Source of the DNA: Kiritimatiellales bacterium
Lineage (GTDB): Bacteria > Verrucomicrobiota > Kiritimatiellia > Kiritimatiellales > Pontiellaceae
NCBI GenBank assembly: GCA_030630445.1
Contig: DAOVNC010000238.1
Location: 1-5,950, forward strand
DNA length: 5,950 nt
Direction: 5' to 3'
The notes beneath the pieces are model-generated. The model was not told the origin of the DNA, did not search any database, and saw nothing but the letters and a program-made list of their open reading frames with translations. Positions 1 to 5,950 of the stretch are shown piece by piece. A program made the position numbers and the translations under genes. The stretch's first letter is position 1. The number at the start of each line of letters is the position of its first letter.

Positions 1-2
1 AT

Positions 3-1094
3 GTGGTCGAGCAGCTTAACGTCTACATCGAGCCAAACCACTTCAGCGGCGGGGCAACCCGCCCCTGGCTCTACCTCCAGGCGCAGAACGCGGACTATTC
101 ACAAACCACCTCGGAGCGATTGGTCATCGAACGCGCGGTATTCGGCAACGACACCTTTGTGTTCGTCAACCTGTTCAGCCCCTCCTCCGCCCATGCGGCA
201 ACCACCGTCAAGGAGGGTCAAACCGTCTCTGCGAAGGAAGGCCAGTCCTTCCATGGGCAGAGCGACCTGACCGCCTACCGCTTCCTGCAGCTAGCCGCCG
301 GCATCGACCCGGGCTCGTTTCCCGTTGCAGGAACCCAGACGGCGCTCATGCTACCCAAGTTTTCGCACAAGAGCATTATGCTTGAACCGGGCAACCCCAA
401 CGGCTATTCCGCCGAACCGGAGAATGCGCTGGCCCTCAAGACCATGGCGCTCGCTTGGCCGGTCTACGGCAACGCGCTCTATCCGCGCCGCGCCCAAAGC
501 GACTACTTCAACGCCCGCACCAAGATCTATATCGAAGTGTTGGACTCCTCCGACCAGACGCACCGCATCATGATTGGGCACAGCGTCTTCACGCTGCCGC
601 AAGATGTTGAAAACGGGCGACTCGGCTGGTTGGCCGGCTTTTCGTCCGGGCTGGTGGAAATGGTCTATCTCGGCAAAGCCTGGAACGACCCAGACACCCA
701 ATCCAACAAACGCATCGCATTCTTCGAGCAAAACGGATTTGAGGAAGCTGCGGCCGACTACCGTGCATTCAGCTATCCCGGCAAACCGACCCCCGAGCAG
801 GAGATGCTGCTACAGAAAGCCATGGCCGCCCGTCCGGACCTTCCCAAGGAACAACTCATGCAGTATATCCGCACCGCCACCGCGCAAAAGGCCATTTCGA
901 GCGCCCTCGTAAACGGAGGAAGCGCCCAGGCATTCCTCCCGCCCCTGCTCGCCCACCGCGATGCATGGAACGCCTATACCAAGCAGTGCATCCAGAACGA
1001 AATCAACAGCACTCCGCCGGAATGGATCATGAGCGAACTCCTCGAACCGCTCGGATTCGACCAAGCCGTCGTGCGCGGCCTGCGCGAAGCATAG
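3..1094 (+). CDS. Hypothetical protein, 5' end outside the window
   Basis: The frame is open to the left edge, so the GTG at position 3 is only the first possible start inside the window and the true start probably lies upstream. The visible part is about 363 residues, ending in TAG. I do not recognise the family. The first roughly 230 residues look beta-rich, with alternating hydrophobic segments (for example the VYIEPNHF and FVFVNLFSP regions). The last roughly 120 residues are rich in predicted helix (from about residue 245, around FFEQNGFEEAAADYR, to the end). There is a single Cys, near residue 330, and no transmembrane segment or repeat. No nucleotide-binding or metal-binding motif is apparent. 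Coding character is supported by the long open frame, by C/G-rich third positions like those of the tricorn gene, and by a terminator-like hairpin shortly after the stop. The tricorn gene faces it convergently, so no functional link can be inferred. Confidence 0.8.
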   Translation: MVEQLNVYIEPNHFSGGATRPWLYLQAQNADYSQTTSERLVIERAVFGNDTFVFVNLFSPSSAHAATTVKEGQTVSAKEGQSFHGQSDLTAYRFLQLAAGIDPGSFPVAGTQTALMLPKFSHKSIMLEPGNPNGYSAEPENALALKTMALAWPVYGNALYPRRAQSDYFNARTKIYIEVLDSSDQTHRIMIGHSVFTLPQDVENGRLGWLAGFSSGLVEMVYLGKAWNDPDTQSNKRIAFFEQNGFEEAAADYRAFSYPGKPTPEQEMLLQKAMAARPDLPKEQLMQYIRTATAQKAISSALVNGGSAQAFLPPLLAHRDAWNAYTKQCIQNEINSTPPEWIMSELLEPLGFDQAVVRGLREA

Positions 1095-1117
1095 AACCAA
1101 CGAATACCGATGGCGCA

Positions 1118-1152
1118 GGACTCCGGATTGGAATCCGGGGTTCCTTCTGTTT
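1118..1152 (+). terminator. Candidate intrinsic terminator after the first gene
   Basis: An 11-bp stem pairs 1118-1128 with 1133-1143 around a 4-base TGGA loop. Nine pairs are Watson-Crick and two are G-U wobbles. The stem is followed by a T-rich stretch (1145-1152, six T in eight bases). It begins 23 bases after the TAG stop of the upstream + strand gene, which is where a Rho-independent terminator is expected. Read on the minus strand the hairpin has no T tract, so it probably serves only the + strand gene. The remainder of the convergent gap (1095-1210) shows no clear terminator for the tricorn gene. Confidence 0.6.
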
Positions 1153-1210
1153 CAGTCCTCTTGATATCTTTGGAAGACCATCCAGATACGCCCTCGGCAC
1201 TTCGCAAGCC

Positions 1211-4200
1211 CTATTCCCCTCCGCTGCGCTTTTCCGCAGCGTAGATTGGGGTGGGCGTTTTCGGGCCGGCTCCGGATTCGATCTCGGCCATCAGAACCTC
1301 CACCGCTTTTTCAAGCTGTGGATCGCGCCCTGCGGCAATATCGCCGGGATGGACGCGGACAATGTAGTCCGGCACGCACGGCTTGTATTCCATGTCCATG
1401 CCATCGTCCAGCGTGAACCAACCGCGATGCGGCATGCGAATGGTTCCAACGTCGAGAACCTTCTTGACCGAAGTCGAAATGACGGCCCGCTGGGTTGGAA
1501 CCCCGACGATCTTGCCGCGCCCGAGGGTCTTGATGGCATGGCTGAAGATCTCGGCATTGCTGGCGGAATACTCGTTGCACAAAACCGTGATCGGCTTGAA
1601 CCACGCCGCGGAAGGCAGATAGCCTTGCTGGTAGCATTCTTCGCCATTGCGCGGAACAGTGACGGCGTGGCCGGGATGGCACAGGATGGCCAACAGGTAG
1701 TCGGAAGTAAACCCGCCGCCATTGTTGCGAACGTCGATCACCAGGCCGTCTTTCCCGAAACCGCAGGCATAGATTTCCTTCTCGAATTGCCGCAGGCTGG
1801 TGAAGTCCATGCTTTCGATATCCAAATATCCCAACCGACCTTCACTGAGGCGCTCCACCGTATCGTGGTTGAAGGCCATCCACTCTTCGCGCATCAGCTC
1901 GCGTTCTTTTGCAATGCCCTCTTCCTCCACTTCGACATCCCGCTCCGCACCGTCCTCGCCCTGCACCCGCAGCTTGATGCTGCGCGGATAGCGATCGCTA
2001 AGAATCGCGGTGAAATCGGTGGAGGAATCAACTTCGATACCATCGATCGACAACAGGATTTCTCCGGGGAGAATCGGTTCTCCAGCGCGGTCGGCGGCAC
2101 AGTTTCGGACGGTGTGGCGAACCTTCAGCCCCGGCCCGGCGAACGAGGGGTCAAAGCGCAGCCCAAGGGAGGCCGTGCGCTTGTGCCAGCCTTGGCGCAC
2201 GCGGGGCTCCGGATTCCACTCCTTGCGCGAATCCGAGGTCTGCTCGAAGGCAATGTGCGATGCGTTGAGCTCCCCCATCAGCATTTCCATCACGCGCTCG
2301 AAGCTTTCCCAGCTTGTGCTCAGAGCGGCGGCATCCTCGTATTTCAAACGAATGGCCTCCCAGTCGAGGTTGTTCATGCGCGGATCGTAGAAGCGGTCGC
2401 GGAACTTCCGCCAAACCATGCGAAACGCCAACCGGCGGTAGTCGGAAATATTGGTTTCCTGATAGACCTTGAAGGGATACTTTTCCGTATAAGCCGCCGG
2501 AACGCCTCTGTTCAGCCAGATAATTTTGCTGCCCTTTTTAAGCCAGCGCGCCTGTTCGCCCATTTCCTTGGTCATGAAGGAGGGGCTCAGGCTACGCGGG
2601 AATACCACCTTGTAGGTTCCGCTTTTTCCGTTGATGGTCGAATGGAATGCGAGCGCCTTGGAATCGAACGACCAGAACAGATTGCCGGGTCTCCCGCCTA
2701 CCTTGATGACATGGACGCGATCGGCCAGCCCCTCGAAATCAATCCTGATCGCATCATCCACTTCGGCTAATTCGTCCTCATTGACGGACTCGGCTTCGTC
2801 ATCCGCCACAATATCGGCATCCGCTTCGACCTCTTCCTGCGGCTCGCCCTGGGCCATCTGGGTCGCCTCTTCATTCTTGCCTGAAACGGGATCGGGATCG
2901 GGCTGGTCCTCTGGCTCGTCATCCTCGTTTTCCACCCGCTTGCCCCGGCTGTTCTCCATGGCCTTGAGCGCATCCTCAAGCTTGCGCTCCCGGTTGCTCT
3001 GGTTTTCATCTTCGCGCTGGAGCCATGCATAGTAGATATTGGTCTGCTGGTCGTAGCGTTTCCCGACAAAAGCGATCGCGCGGCCATCGGGCGACCACCT
3101 TGCGTTGCCGTCCCAGTTCGGATGCCGCGAAAGGTTGTAGGGTTCGCGCTCCCCGGCTTCGTTGAGAATCCAGACATCGCCGTTTCCCCAGGAATCACGG
3201 GCGGAAACCGTCAGCCAGCGGCCATCGGGCGCCCAGTCGTAATAGATGGAAAAAGGCGCCTTCTTCTGCAACCGGCCCTCGGTTCCGTCCAGGTTGTAGG
3301 TCCAAAGTTCGTAGGTGCCTTCGACCACCGCGAACCGCGTTCCGGCTGGATTGAGGCTCAGGTTGAAGCGGGCTTTCCGATCCTGCGTAACCGGCGTCAG
3401 GACAAATTCATCGTTTTCCCACCAATACGCATCTTCATCCTTCTTCTCCGCTTTCCAAATATTCACCCCTAGTCCGTCGTCGCGCAGGAAATAGATGCAT
3501 TCTTCATCCGCGGAGAAAATCGCCTCGCGTTCGTGGGTGGCTGTTTCGCCGCACACTAACCGGGGGGCGCGCAACACGGTATCCATCACCCAAAGGTCGC
3601 CGCCCGCCGTAAAGCAGAGCTCCAGTCCGTCCTTCGTGCAGGAAAGCGATCCGTATTCGTCGTTGTTCCACGCCTTGTCGTAGTAGCGGCGGCGGGTCTT
3701 CGGCTGCGGATTGTCGGTTTCAATCCACAGATCGATTTTTTCCAGGCTCTTCGGCTTGCGCGGATCCATCCGGTAGAAGTCGAAAAGTTGCCGAAACACC
3801 ATCTCCTTGCCGTCTTTTGCAAGCGAAGGAATGATGACTGAGCCATCTTTAAAATGCGTGAGTTGCTTTTGCCCGGCGTCTTTCAGGTCATATTCCCAGA
3901 CGTTGAAACAGCCCTCGCTCTGCCGCGCGTAGTAGAACCCCGATCCATCCGGCTTCCACATCGGCGTACGGCTTCCGTTGGGATCGTCGCAAACGAGTTC
4001 CTGCTCCCCCGACTCCAGATCGCGCAACCAGATGCGGCTCGCCAGGCTGCCCGTGTAGCCCCGGCGATAGAGCCGCGAACTTCCGGAGGTGAACAACAGC
4101 TTTTTCCCGTCCGGCGACAACGAGACCTCGTTGGCATATCCATCGAAAAGCATCTCCTCCGCCCGGCGCTCGGTACGGGAAATCCTGAACAGCCGCCCCT

Positions 4201-4609
4201 GCATCAATCCGGTGGCGGCACGCGAGCTCGACACCAGCAACGATTTCCCTTCCGGGAACCATGCATACGGGAAAGCGCCTTCGCTATGGAAGGTCAGCTG
4301 CTCCGGCTGCCCGCCGTCCGGCGGCATCACATAGGTCTGCCACATTCCATTCCGCTTGCTCGCAAAGGCCAGTTCCTTTCCGTCCGGCGAAAATACAGGG
4401 CGCGTCTCCTTCGCCGGATGCGCCGTCAAACGCTCCGCCTTCCCACCCTTGACCGATGCGCCCCACAAGTCGCCGCGATATTCGAAAACCAGTTGTTTCC
4501 CGTTCGGGGAAAGCACCGGAACCGAACCGAGTTGCACCACCTCCCGCTCCGCAAAAGCCCCCTGCACCAGCACTATTCCGCATAAAATCACCGCTGAAAA
4601 ACACTTCAT
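1211..4609 (-). CDS. Exported tricorn protease homolog (S41 family, PD40 propellers, PDZ)
   Basis: This is a large serine peptidase expected to trim peptides into short fragments outside the cytoplasm; archaeal tricorn is hexameric. I chose the ATG at 4609 (1132 aa): GGAGG at 4619-4623 sits 9 bases before it but directly abuts the in-frame ATG at 4618. Numbering below is from 4609. Residues 1-20 are a signal peptide (MK, hydrophobic core, cut after AFA). PD40-type propeller motifs (SPDG or variants) occur near 34, 74, 165, 219, 264, 325, 420, 460, 506 and 646. An acidic linker spans about 533-622. A C1-like domain contains Ser784-His785 (NASHIAFE). A PDZ domain covers about 812-897. The S41 core carries DVRNNGGG at 959-966, the probable nucleophile Ser1017 (NEYSASNAEIF) and Glu1074 (MDMEYKP). 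Spacing Ser to Glu is 57, against 58 between Ser965 and Glu1023 in Thermoplasma tricorn. The PQLEKAVEVL tail is also tricorn-like. The family call is firm; substrate and oligomer are inferred. Confidence 0.93.
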   Translation of the reverse strand: MKCFSAVILCGIVLVQGAFAEREVVQLGSVPVLSPNGKQLVFEYRGDLWGASVKGGKAERLTAHPAKETRPVFSPDGKELAFASKRNGMWQTYVMPPDGGQPEQLTFHSEGAFPYAWFPEGKSLLVSSSRAATGLMQGRLFRISRTERRAEEMLFDGYANEVSLSPDGKKLLFTSGSSRLYRRGYTGSLASRIWLRDLESGEQELVCDDPNGSRTPMWKPDGSGFYYARQSEGCFNVWEYDLKDAGQKQLTHFKDGSVIIPSLAKDGKEMVFRQLFDFYRMDPRKPKSLEKIDLWIETDNPQPKTRRRYYDKAWNNDEYGSLSCTKDGLELCFTAGGDLWVMDTVLRAPRLVCGETATHEREAIFSADEECIYFLRDDGLGVNIWKAEKKDEDAYWWENDEFVLTPVTQDRKARFNLSLNPAGTRFAVVEGTYELWTYNLDGTEGRLQKKAPFSIYYDWAPDGRWLTVSARDSWGNGDVWILNEAGEREPYNLSRHPNWDGNARWSPDGRAIAFVGKRYDQQTNIYYAWLQREDENQSNRERKLEDALKAMENSRGKRVENEDDEPEDQPDPDPVSGKNEEATQMAQGEPQEEVEADADIVADDEAESVNEDELAEVDDAIRIDFEGLADRVHVIKVGGRPGNLFWSFDSKALAFHSTINGKSGTYKVVFPRSLSPSFMTKEMGEQARWLKKGSKIIWLNRGVPAAYTEKYPFKVYQETNISDYRRLAFRMVWRKFRDRFYDPRMNNLDWEAIRLKYEDAAALSTSWESFERVMEMLMGELNASHIAFEQTSDSRKEWNPEPRVRQGWHKRTASLGLRFDPSFAGPGLKVRHTVRNCAADRAGEPILPGEILLSIDGIEVDSSTDFTAILSDRYPRSIKLRVQGEDGAERDVEVEEEGIAKERELMREEWMAFNHDTVERLSEGRLGYLDIESMDFTSLRQFEKEIYACGFGKDGLVIDVRNNGGGFTSDYLLAILCHPGHAVTVPRNGEECYQQGYLPSAAWFKPITVLCNEYSASNAEIFSHAIKTLGRGKIVGVPTQRAVISTSVKKVLDVGTIRMPHRGWFTLDDGMDMEYKPCVPDYIVRVHPGDIAAGRDPQLEKAVEVLMAEIESGAGPKTPTPIYAAEKRSGGE
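2744..3013 (-). other. Acidic low-complexity linker inside the tricorn propeller region
   Basis: About 90 residues (533-622 of the tricorn homolog) are dominated by Glu and Asp. They begin with a mixed-charge helical stretch (EDENQSNRERKLEDALKAM), continue through a DDEPEDQPDPDP segment, and end in a run of Glu/Asp before IRIDFEGLADRV, where propeller sequence resumes. The segment lies between a PD40 blade (SPDGRAIAF) and a later blade (FDSKALAFHS), so it is an insertion within the second propeller and not a domain boundary. Charged inserts at this place are known in other bacterial tricorn-like proteins, often Lys/Glu-rich; this one is strongly acidic. It is probably disordered and solvent exposed. 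Confidence 0.75.
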
Positions 4610-4618
4610 CGTTTCCAT

Positions 4619-4623
4619 CCTCC
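4619..4623 (-). promoter_or_regulatory. Ribosome binding site deciding the tricorn start
   Basis: The minus strand reads GGAGG here. It touches the ATG at 4618 with no spacer but lies 9 bases from the in-frame ATG at 4609. Only the latter spacing allows normal initiation, and the resulting protein starts with a compact signal peptide (MKCFSAV). Confidence 0.7.
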
Positions 4624-4769
4624 AAATTAAGCCAAAGGTTTAAGCACAATCCTGCAACCCAGACAACACAATCCGCCGCACTTGCAATGCACCCCGGCCA
4701 TGCTCTAGGTTTCTCGTTTCACAAGTAACGGCACAGAGCCGACGAATATGACAACCAAACCATTCTACT
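4624..4769. promoter_or_regulatory. Divergent intergenic region between tricorn and rhodanese genes
   Basis: Both flanking genes are transcribed outward from this 146-bp stretch, so it should hold two promoters. No box is convincing. On the + strand a TTGCAA at 4682-4687 could be a -35 element for the rhodanese, but the following -10 candidate (TCTAGG, 16 bases on) is poor. On the minus strand a TTGTCT followed 17 bases later by TTAAAC is a weak candidate for the tricorn gene. I saw no clear operator palindrome or riboswitch. The promoter role is inferred from gene orientation, not from strong motifs. Confidence 0.35.
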
Positions 4770-4774
4770 GGTGA
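4770..4774 (+). promoter_or_regulatory. Ribosome binding site deciding the rhodanese start
   Basis: GGTGA lies 5 bases before the ATG at 4780. The alternative in-frame GTG start at 4771 falls inside this site and has no Shine-Dalgarno sequence of its own, which favours 4780. Confidence 0.55.
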
Positions 4775-4779
4775 CAGCT

Positions 4780-5109
4780 ATGGGCATACTTTCCGCACTT
4801 CTTTTCGGGCAAACCCCGAAACAACAGGTCGATATTCCGGCCATGATCAGAAACGGCGCACTCGTGATCGATGCGCGCACCCAAGGGGAATTCGATTCCG
4901 GCCACATTTCCGGTGCCATTCTCATCCCCTACGATATCATCGGCCAGCAAATTGCCCGTCACGCAAAAACCAAGGAACAGCCGGTCGTTGTCTATTGCCG
5001 GAGCGGAGCGCGCTCCGGACATGCTCGAAAAACCCTGCTCCACATGGGGTATGCCCATGTCGTCAATGGAGGGAGCCTGCATCGGATGCGAAAGATTCTG
5101 GGAAAGTAA
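4780..5109 (+). CDS. Single-domain rhodanese-like sulfurtransferase
   Basis: The 109-residue protein is one rhodanese domain of usual single-domain size. Such proteins carry sulfur as a persulfide on an active-site Cys and pass it to thiol acceptors; the partner here is unknown. Seen in the sequence, numbered from the ATG at 4780: a short hydrophobic start (MGILSALLFG) common in this subgroup, the conserved VIDARTQGEF segment near 29-38, GHISGAILIP near 41-50, a beta strand leading into the active-site loop (VVYCRSGARSG, Cys73), and the closing VVNGG near 94-98. The six-residue loop after Cys is the length typical of sulfurtransferases, not of Cdc25-type phosphatases. There is no cleavable signal peptide, so a cytoplasmic location is likely. 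The start is set by GGTGA at 4770-4774; an in-frame GTG at 4771 would add three residues. It is divergent from the tricorn gene and converges on the sulfatase remnant with only 9 bases between stop codons. Confidence 0.9.
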   Translation: MGILSALLFGQTPKQQVDIPAMIRNGALVIDARTQGEFDSGHISGAILIPYDIIGQQIARHAKTKEQPVVVYCRSGARSGHARKTLLHMGYAHVVNGGSLHRMRKILGK

Positions 5110-5118
5110 ACCTGCGGA

Positions 5119-5790
5119 TCAGCTTCTCTTTACCGCCGATTTCAATTCATCGGCCACCTTAGGTTCCTTGGCCCGCAGATCGCCATAGGTATTGCCATAA
5201 GCAATTAATTCCGACGACATTTTACGGACAATTTCACGATATTCCGGATGGTTGAACTGGTTGACCATTTCATCGGGGTCCTTCTTGAGATCAAACAACC
5301 AGGGGTCATCCCCTTCGATCGGGGAAAAGATAATTTTATAGCGCTTATCAACCGCAGCCAACCAGTTGTCGGACGGTTTTCCAGTGCCTCTGAAAAAGGT
5401 GACATCCTTCCAACCCTTGGGGGGCTTCCCCGTGGTGAAGAGCGCAGAGGCATCGCGCCCCTCTTCCCTTCCAGCCGTCTTGACATTCATCAGCTTCAGC
5501 ACAGTCGGCAGGAAATCGTGACAGCCCAGTGTTTCGTTGATGACGGTGCCGGCCTTGATCTTTTCCGGCCAGCGCATCAGGAAGGCCACCTTTGCGGAGC
5601 CTTCGTACGGTACGCCTTTGTTCTGGCGTCCGTGCTCGCCGCGCAGGTCGCCGTGGTCGCTCGTGAACACAATGATTGTATTCTCCATCAGCCTGCTCTT
5701 TTCGAGGTGGGCGAGAATCTTGCCAACGTTGTCGTCGATGCACTTCACCATGCCGTAGTATTTTGACTGCTGGTATTTTTTGCTGCTCAT
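5119..5790 (-). pseudogene. 3' half of a truncated sulfatase gene
   Basis: About 223 residues match the C-terminal half of formylglycine-dependent sulfatases of the alkaline phosphatase superfamily, which hydrolyse sulfate esters, often on polysaccharides when found in such bacteria. Counting from the ATG at 5790, visible motifs are YYGMVKCIDDNVGKIL near 11-26, the metal and substrate binding FTSDHGD near 42-48, NKGVPYEG with the conserved Lys near 58, RWPEKI near 73-78 and the late LFDLKKDPDE near 165-174. Family members are usually around 450-550 residues. The N-terminal half, with the first metal-binding Asp pair and the CxPSR-type motif that supplies formylglycine, is absent. Upstream the frame runs into unrelated sequence and then the stop codon of a transposase-like frame 51 bases away. 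A start at 5790 (or TTG at 5808) could be translated but would give no active enzyme. The remaining frame is undamaged, suggesting a recent break. Confidence 0.85.
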
Positions 5791-5841
5791 CCTACCCCAG
5801 CTCGGCAATCGGGTGCAGATGAAAAACGTGGATAGGGCGTT
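5791..5841 (-). mobile_element. Probable insertion sequence end next to the sulfatase break
   Basis: This stretch lies between the transposase-like stop codon and the first residues that read as sulfatase. It belongs to neither coding region, and is the expected place for the terminal inverted repeat and the target junction. The exact boundary cannot be fixed because the other IS end is outside the window. The imperfect pair CCTACCC (5791-5797) and GGATAGGG (5830-5837) could contribute to a weak hairpin, but I do not treat it as the terminal repeat. Confidence 0.45.
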
Positions 5842-5950
5842 TCATGCGGCCATGTCGAGTTTTGCCTTGCGATGCCGGTACTCCCAGTACCCGTCGTAGG
5901 TGTCGCCGATGACGGCGGTTCGGATGTCGAGTATGTTTTGGGCACCGTCA
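5842..5950 (-). CDS. Transposase C-terminus, partial (ISKra4-like candidate)
   Basis: The minus strand holds an open frame entering from the right edge, 35 codons long, ending in TGA at 5842-5844. It reads DGAQNILDIRTAVIG, then DTYDGYWEYRHRKAKLDMAA. The pattern GAQ-x-I-L-x-[IL]-R followed by a D-x-Y-W-E-[YF] motif close to the C-terminus resembles the end of ISKra4-type transposases as I remember them. The family name is therefore a recollection from pattern, not a search result. The position right against a broken sulfatase gene independently supports a mobile-element origin. Most of the protein, including any catalytic residues, lies outside the window, so activity cannot be judged. Confidence 0.5.
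   Translation of the reverse strand, partial: DGAQNILDIRTAVIGDTYDGYWEYRHRKAKLDMAA

Noticed and set aside
965..2770. A 601-codon open frame on the + strand, running from within the first gene across the gap and antisense to the tricorn gene.
   Set aside because: It is the mirror of a high-GC3 minus-strand gene whose protein has clear domains and catalytic residues. The + frame has no recognisable motif, crosses the candidate terminator and has no credible start.
3854..4585. A 243-codon + strand open frame opposite the tricorn N-terminal region.
   Set aside because: Arg/Leu/Pro-rich shadow of the propeller-coding sequence, with no domain features.
4574..4609. A lipoprotein signal (Cys within VILCGIV) in the tricorn homolog.
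   Set aside because: The residue before Cys is Leu, which does not fit a lipobox, and the Cys lies inside the hydrophobic core; a standard cut after AFA fits better.
4609..4618. ATG at 4618 as the tricorn start, giving three extra residues.
   Set aside because: GGAGG abuts it with no spacer, whereas it is well placed for the ATG at 4609.
4748..4774. An 8-codon open frame (MTTKPFYW) just before the rhodanese gene, a possible leader peptide.
   Set aside because: No clear Shine-Dalgarno sequence, no run of a single regulatory amino acid and no attenuator hairpin; such tiny frames are expected by chance.
5135..5154. An inverted repeat, GCCGAT / ATCGGC with an 8-base loop, near the convergent rhodanese and sulfatase ends; possible shared terminator.
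   Set aside because: The stem is only 6 bp, lies inside the sulfatase coding sequence and lacks a T tract on either strand.

Overview
This window looks like chromosomal DNA from a Gram-negative, moderately GC-rich bacterium. The gene mix is a secreted tricorn-type protease, a formylglycine-type sulfatase remnant, a small rhodanese and an insertion-sequence end. It fits the PVC superphylum, for example sulfatase-rich Kiritimatiellota or Planctomycetota relatives. That placement is inferred from gene content only and is of low to moderate certainty.

Layout from left to right. The C-terminal part of an unrecognised protein enters from the left edge on the + strand and stops at 1094. It is followed by a good candidate intrinsic terminator at 1118-1152. 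A very large minus-strand gene (1211-4609) converges on it and encodes an exported tricorn protease homolog. That protein has a signal peptide, beta-propeller (PD40) repeats broken by a strongly acidic linker, a C1 domain, a PDZ domain and an S41 catalytic domain. The Ser-His / Ser / Glu catalytic residues all appear to be present. A divergent intergenic region (4624-4769) separates it from a small + strand single-domain rhodanese (4780-5109). The rhodanese converges, with only 9 bp between stop codons, on the 3' half of a minus-strand sulfatase gene (5119-5790). This sulfatase lacks the N-terminal half with the catalytic Cys motif. Just upstream of the break lies the C-terminal end of what reads like a transposase (5842-5950), so the sulfatase appears to have been cut by a mobile element.

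The genes do not form an obvious operon, since neighbouring genes alternate in strand. The tricorn homolog probably works alone or as a homo-oligomer in peptide breakdown outside the cytoplasm. The rhodanese is probably a cytoplasmic sulfur carrier or sulfurtransferase of unknown partner. The sulfatase piece is a relic. I saw no RNA genes, CRISPR arrays or defence cassettes. The most notable points are the IS-broken sulfatase and the divergent features of the tricorn homolog; I do not see a convincing previously undescribed system.
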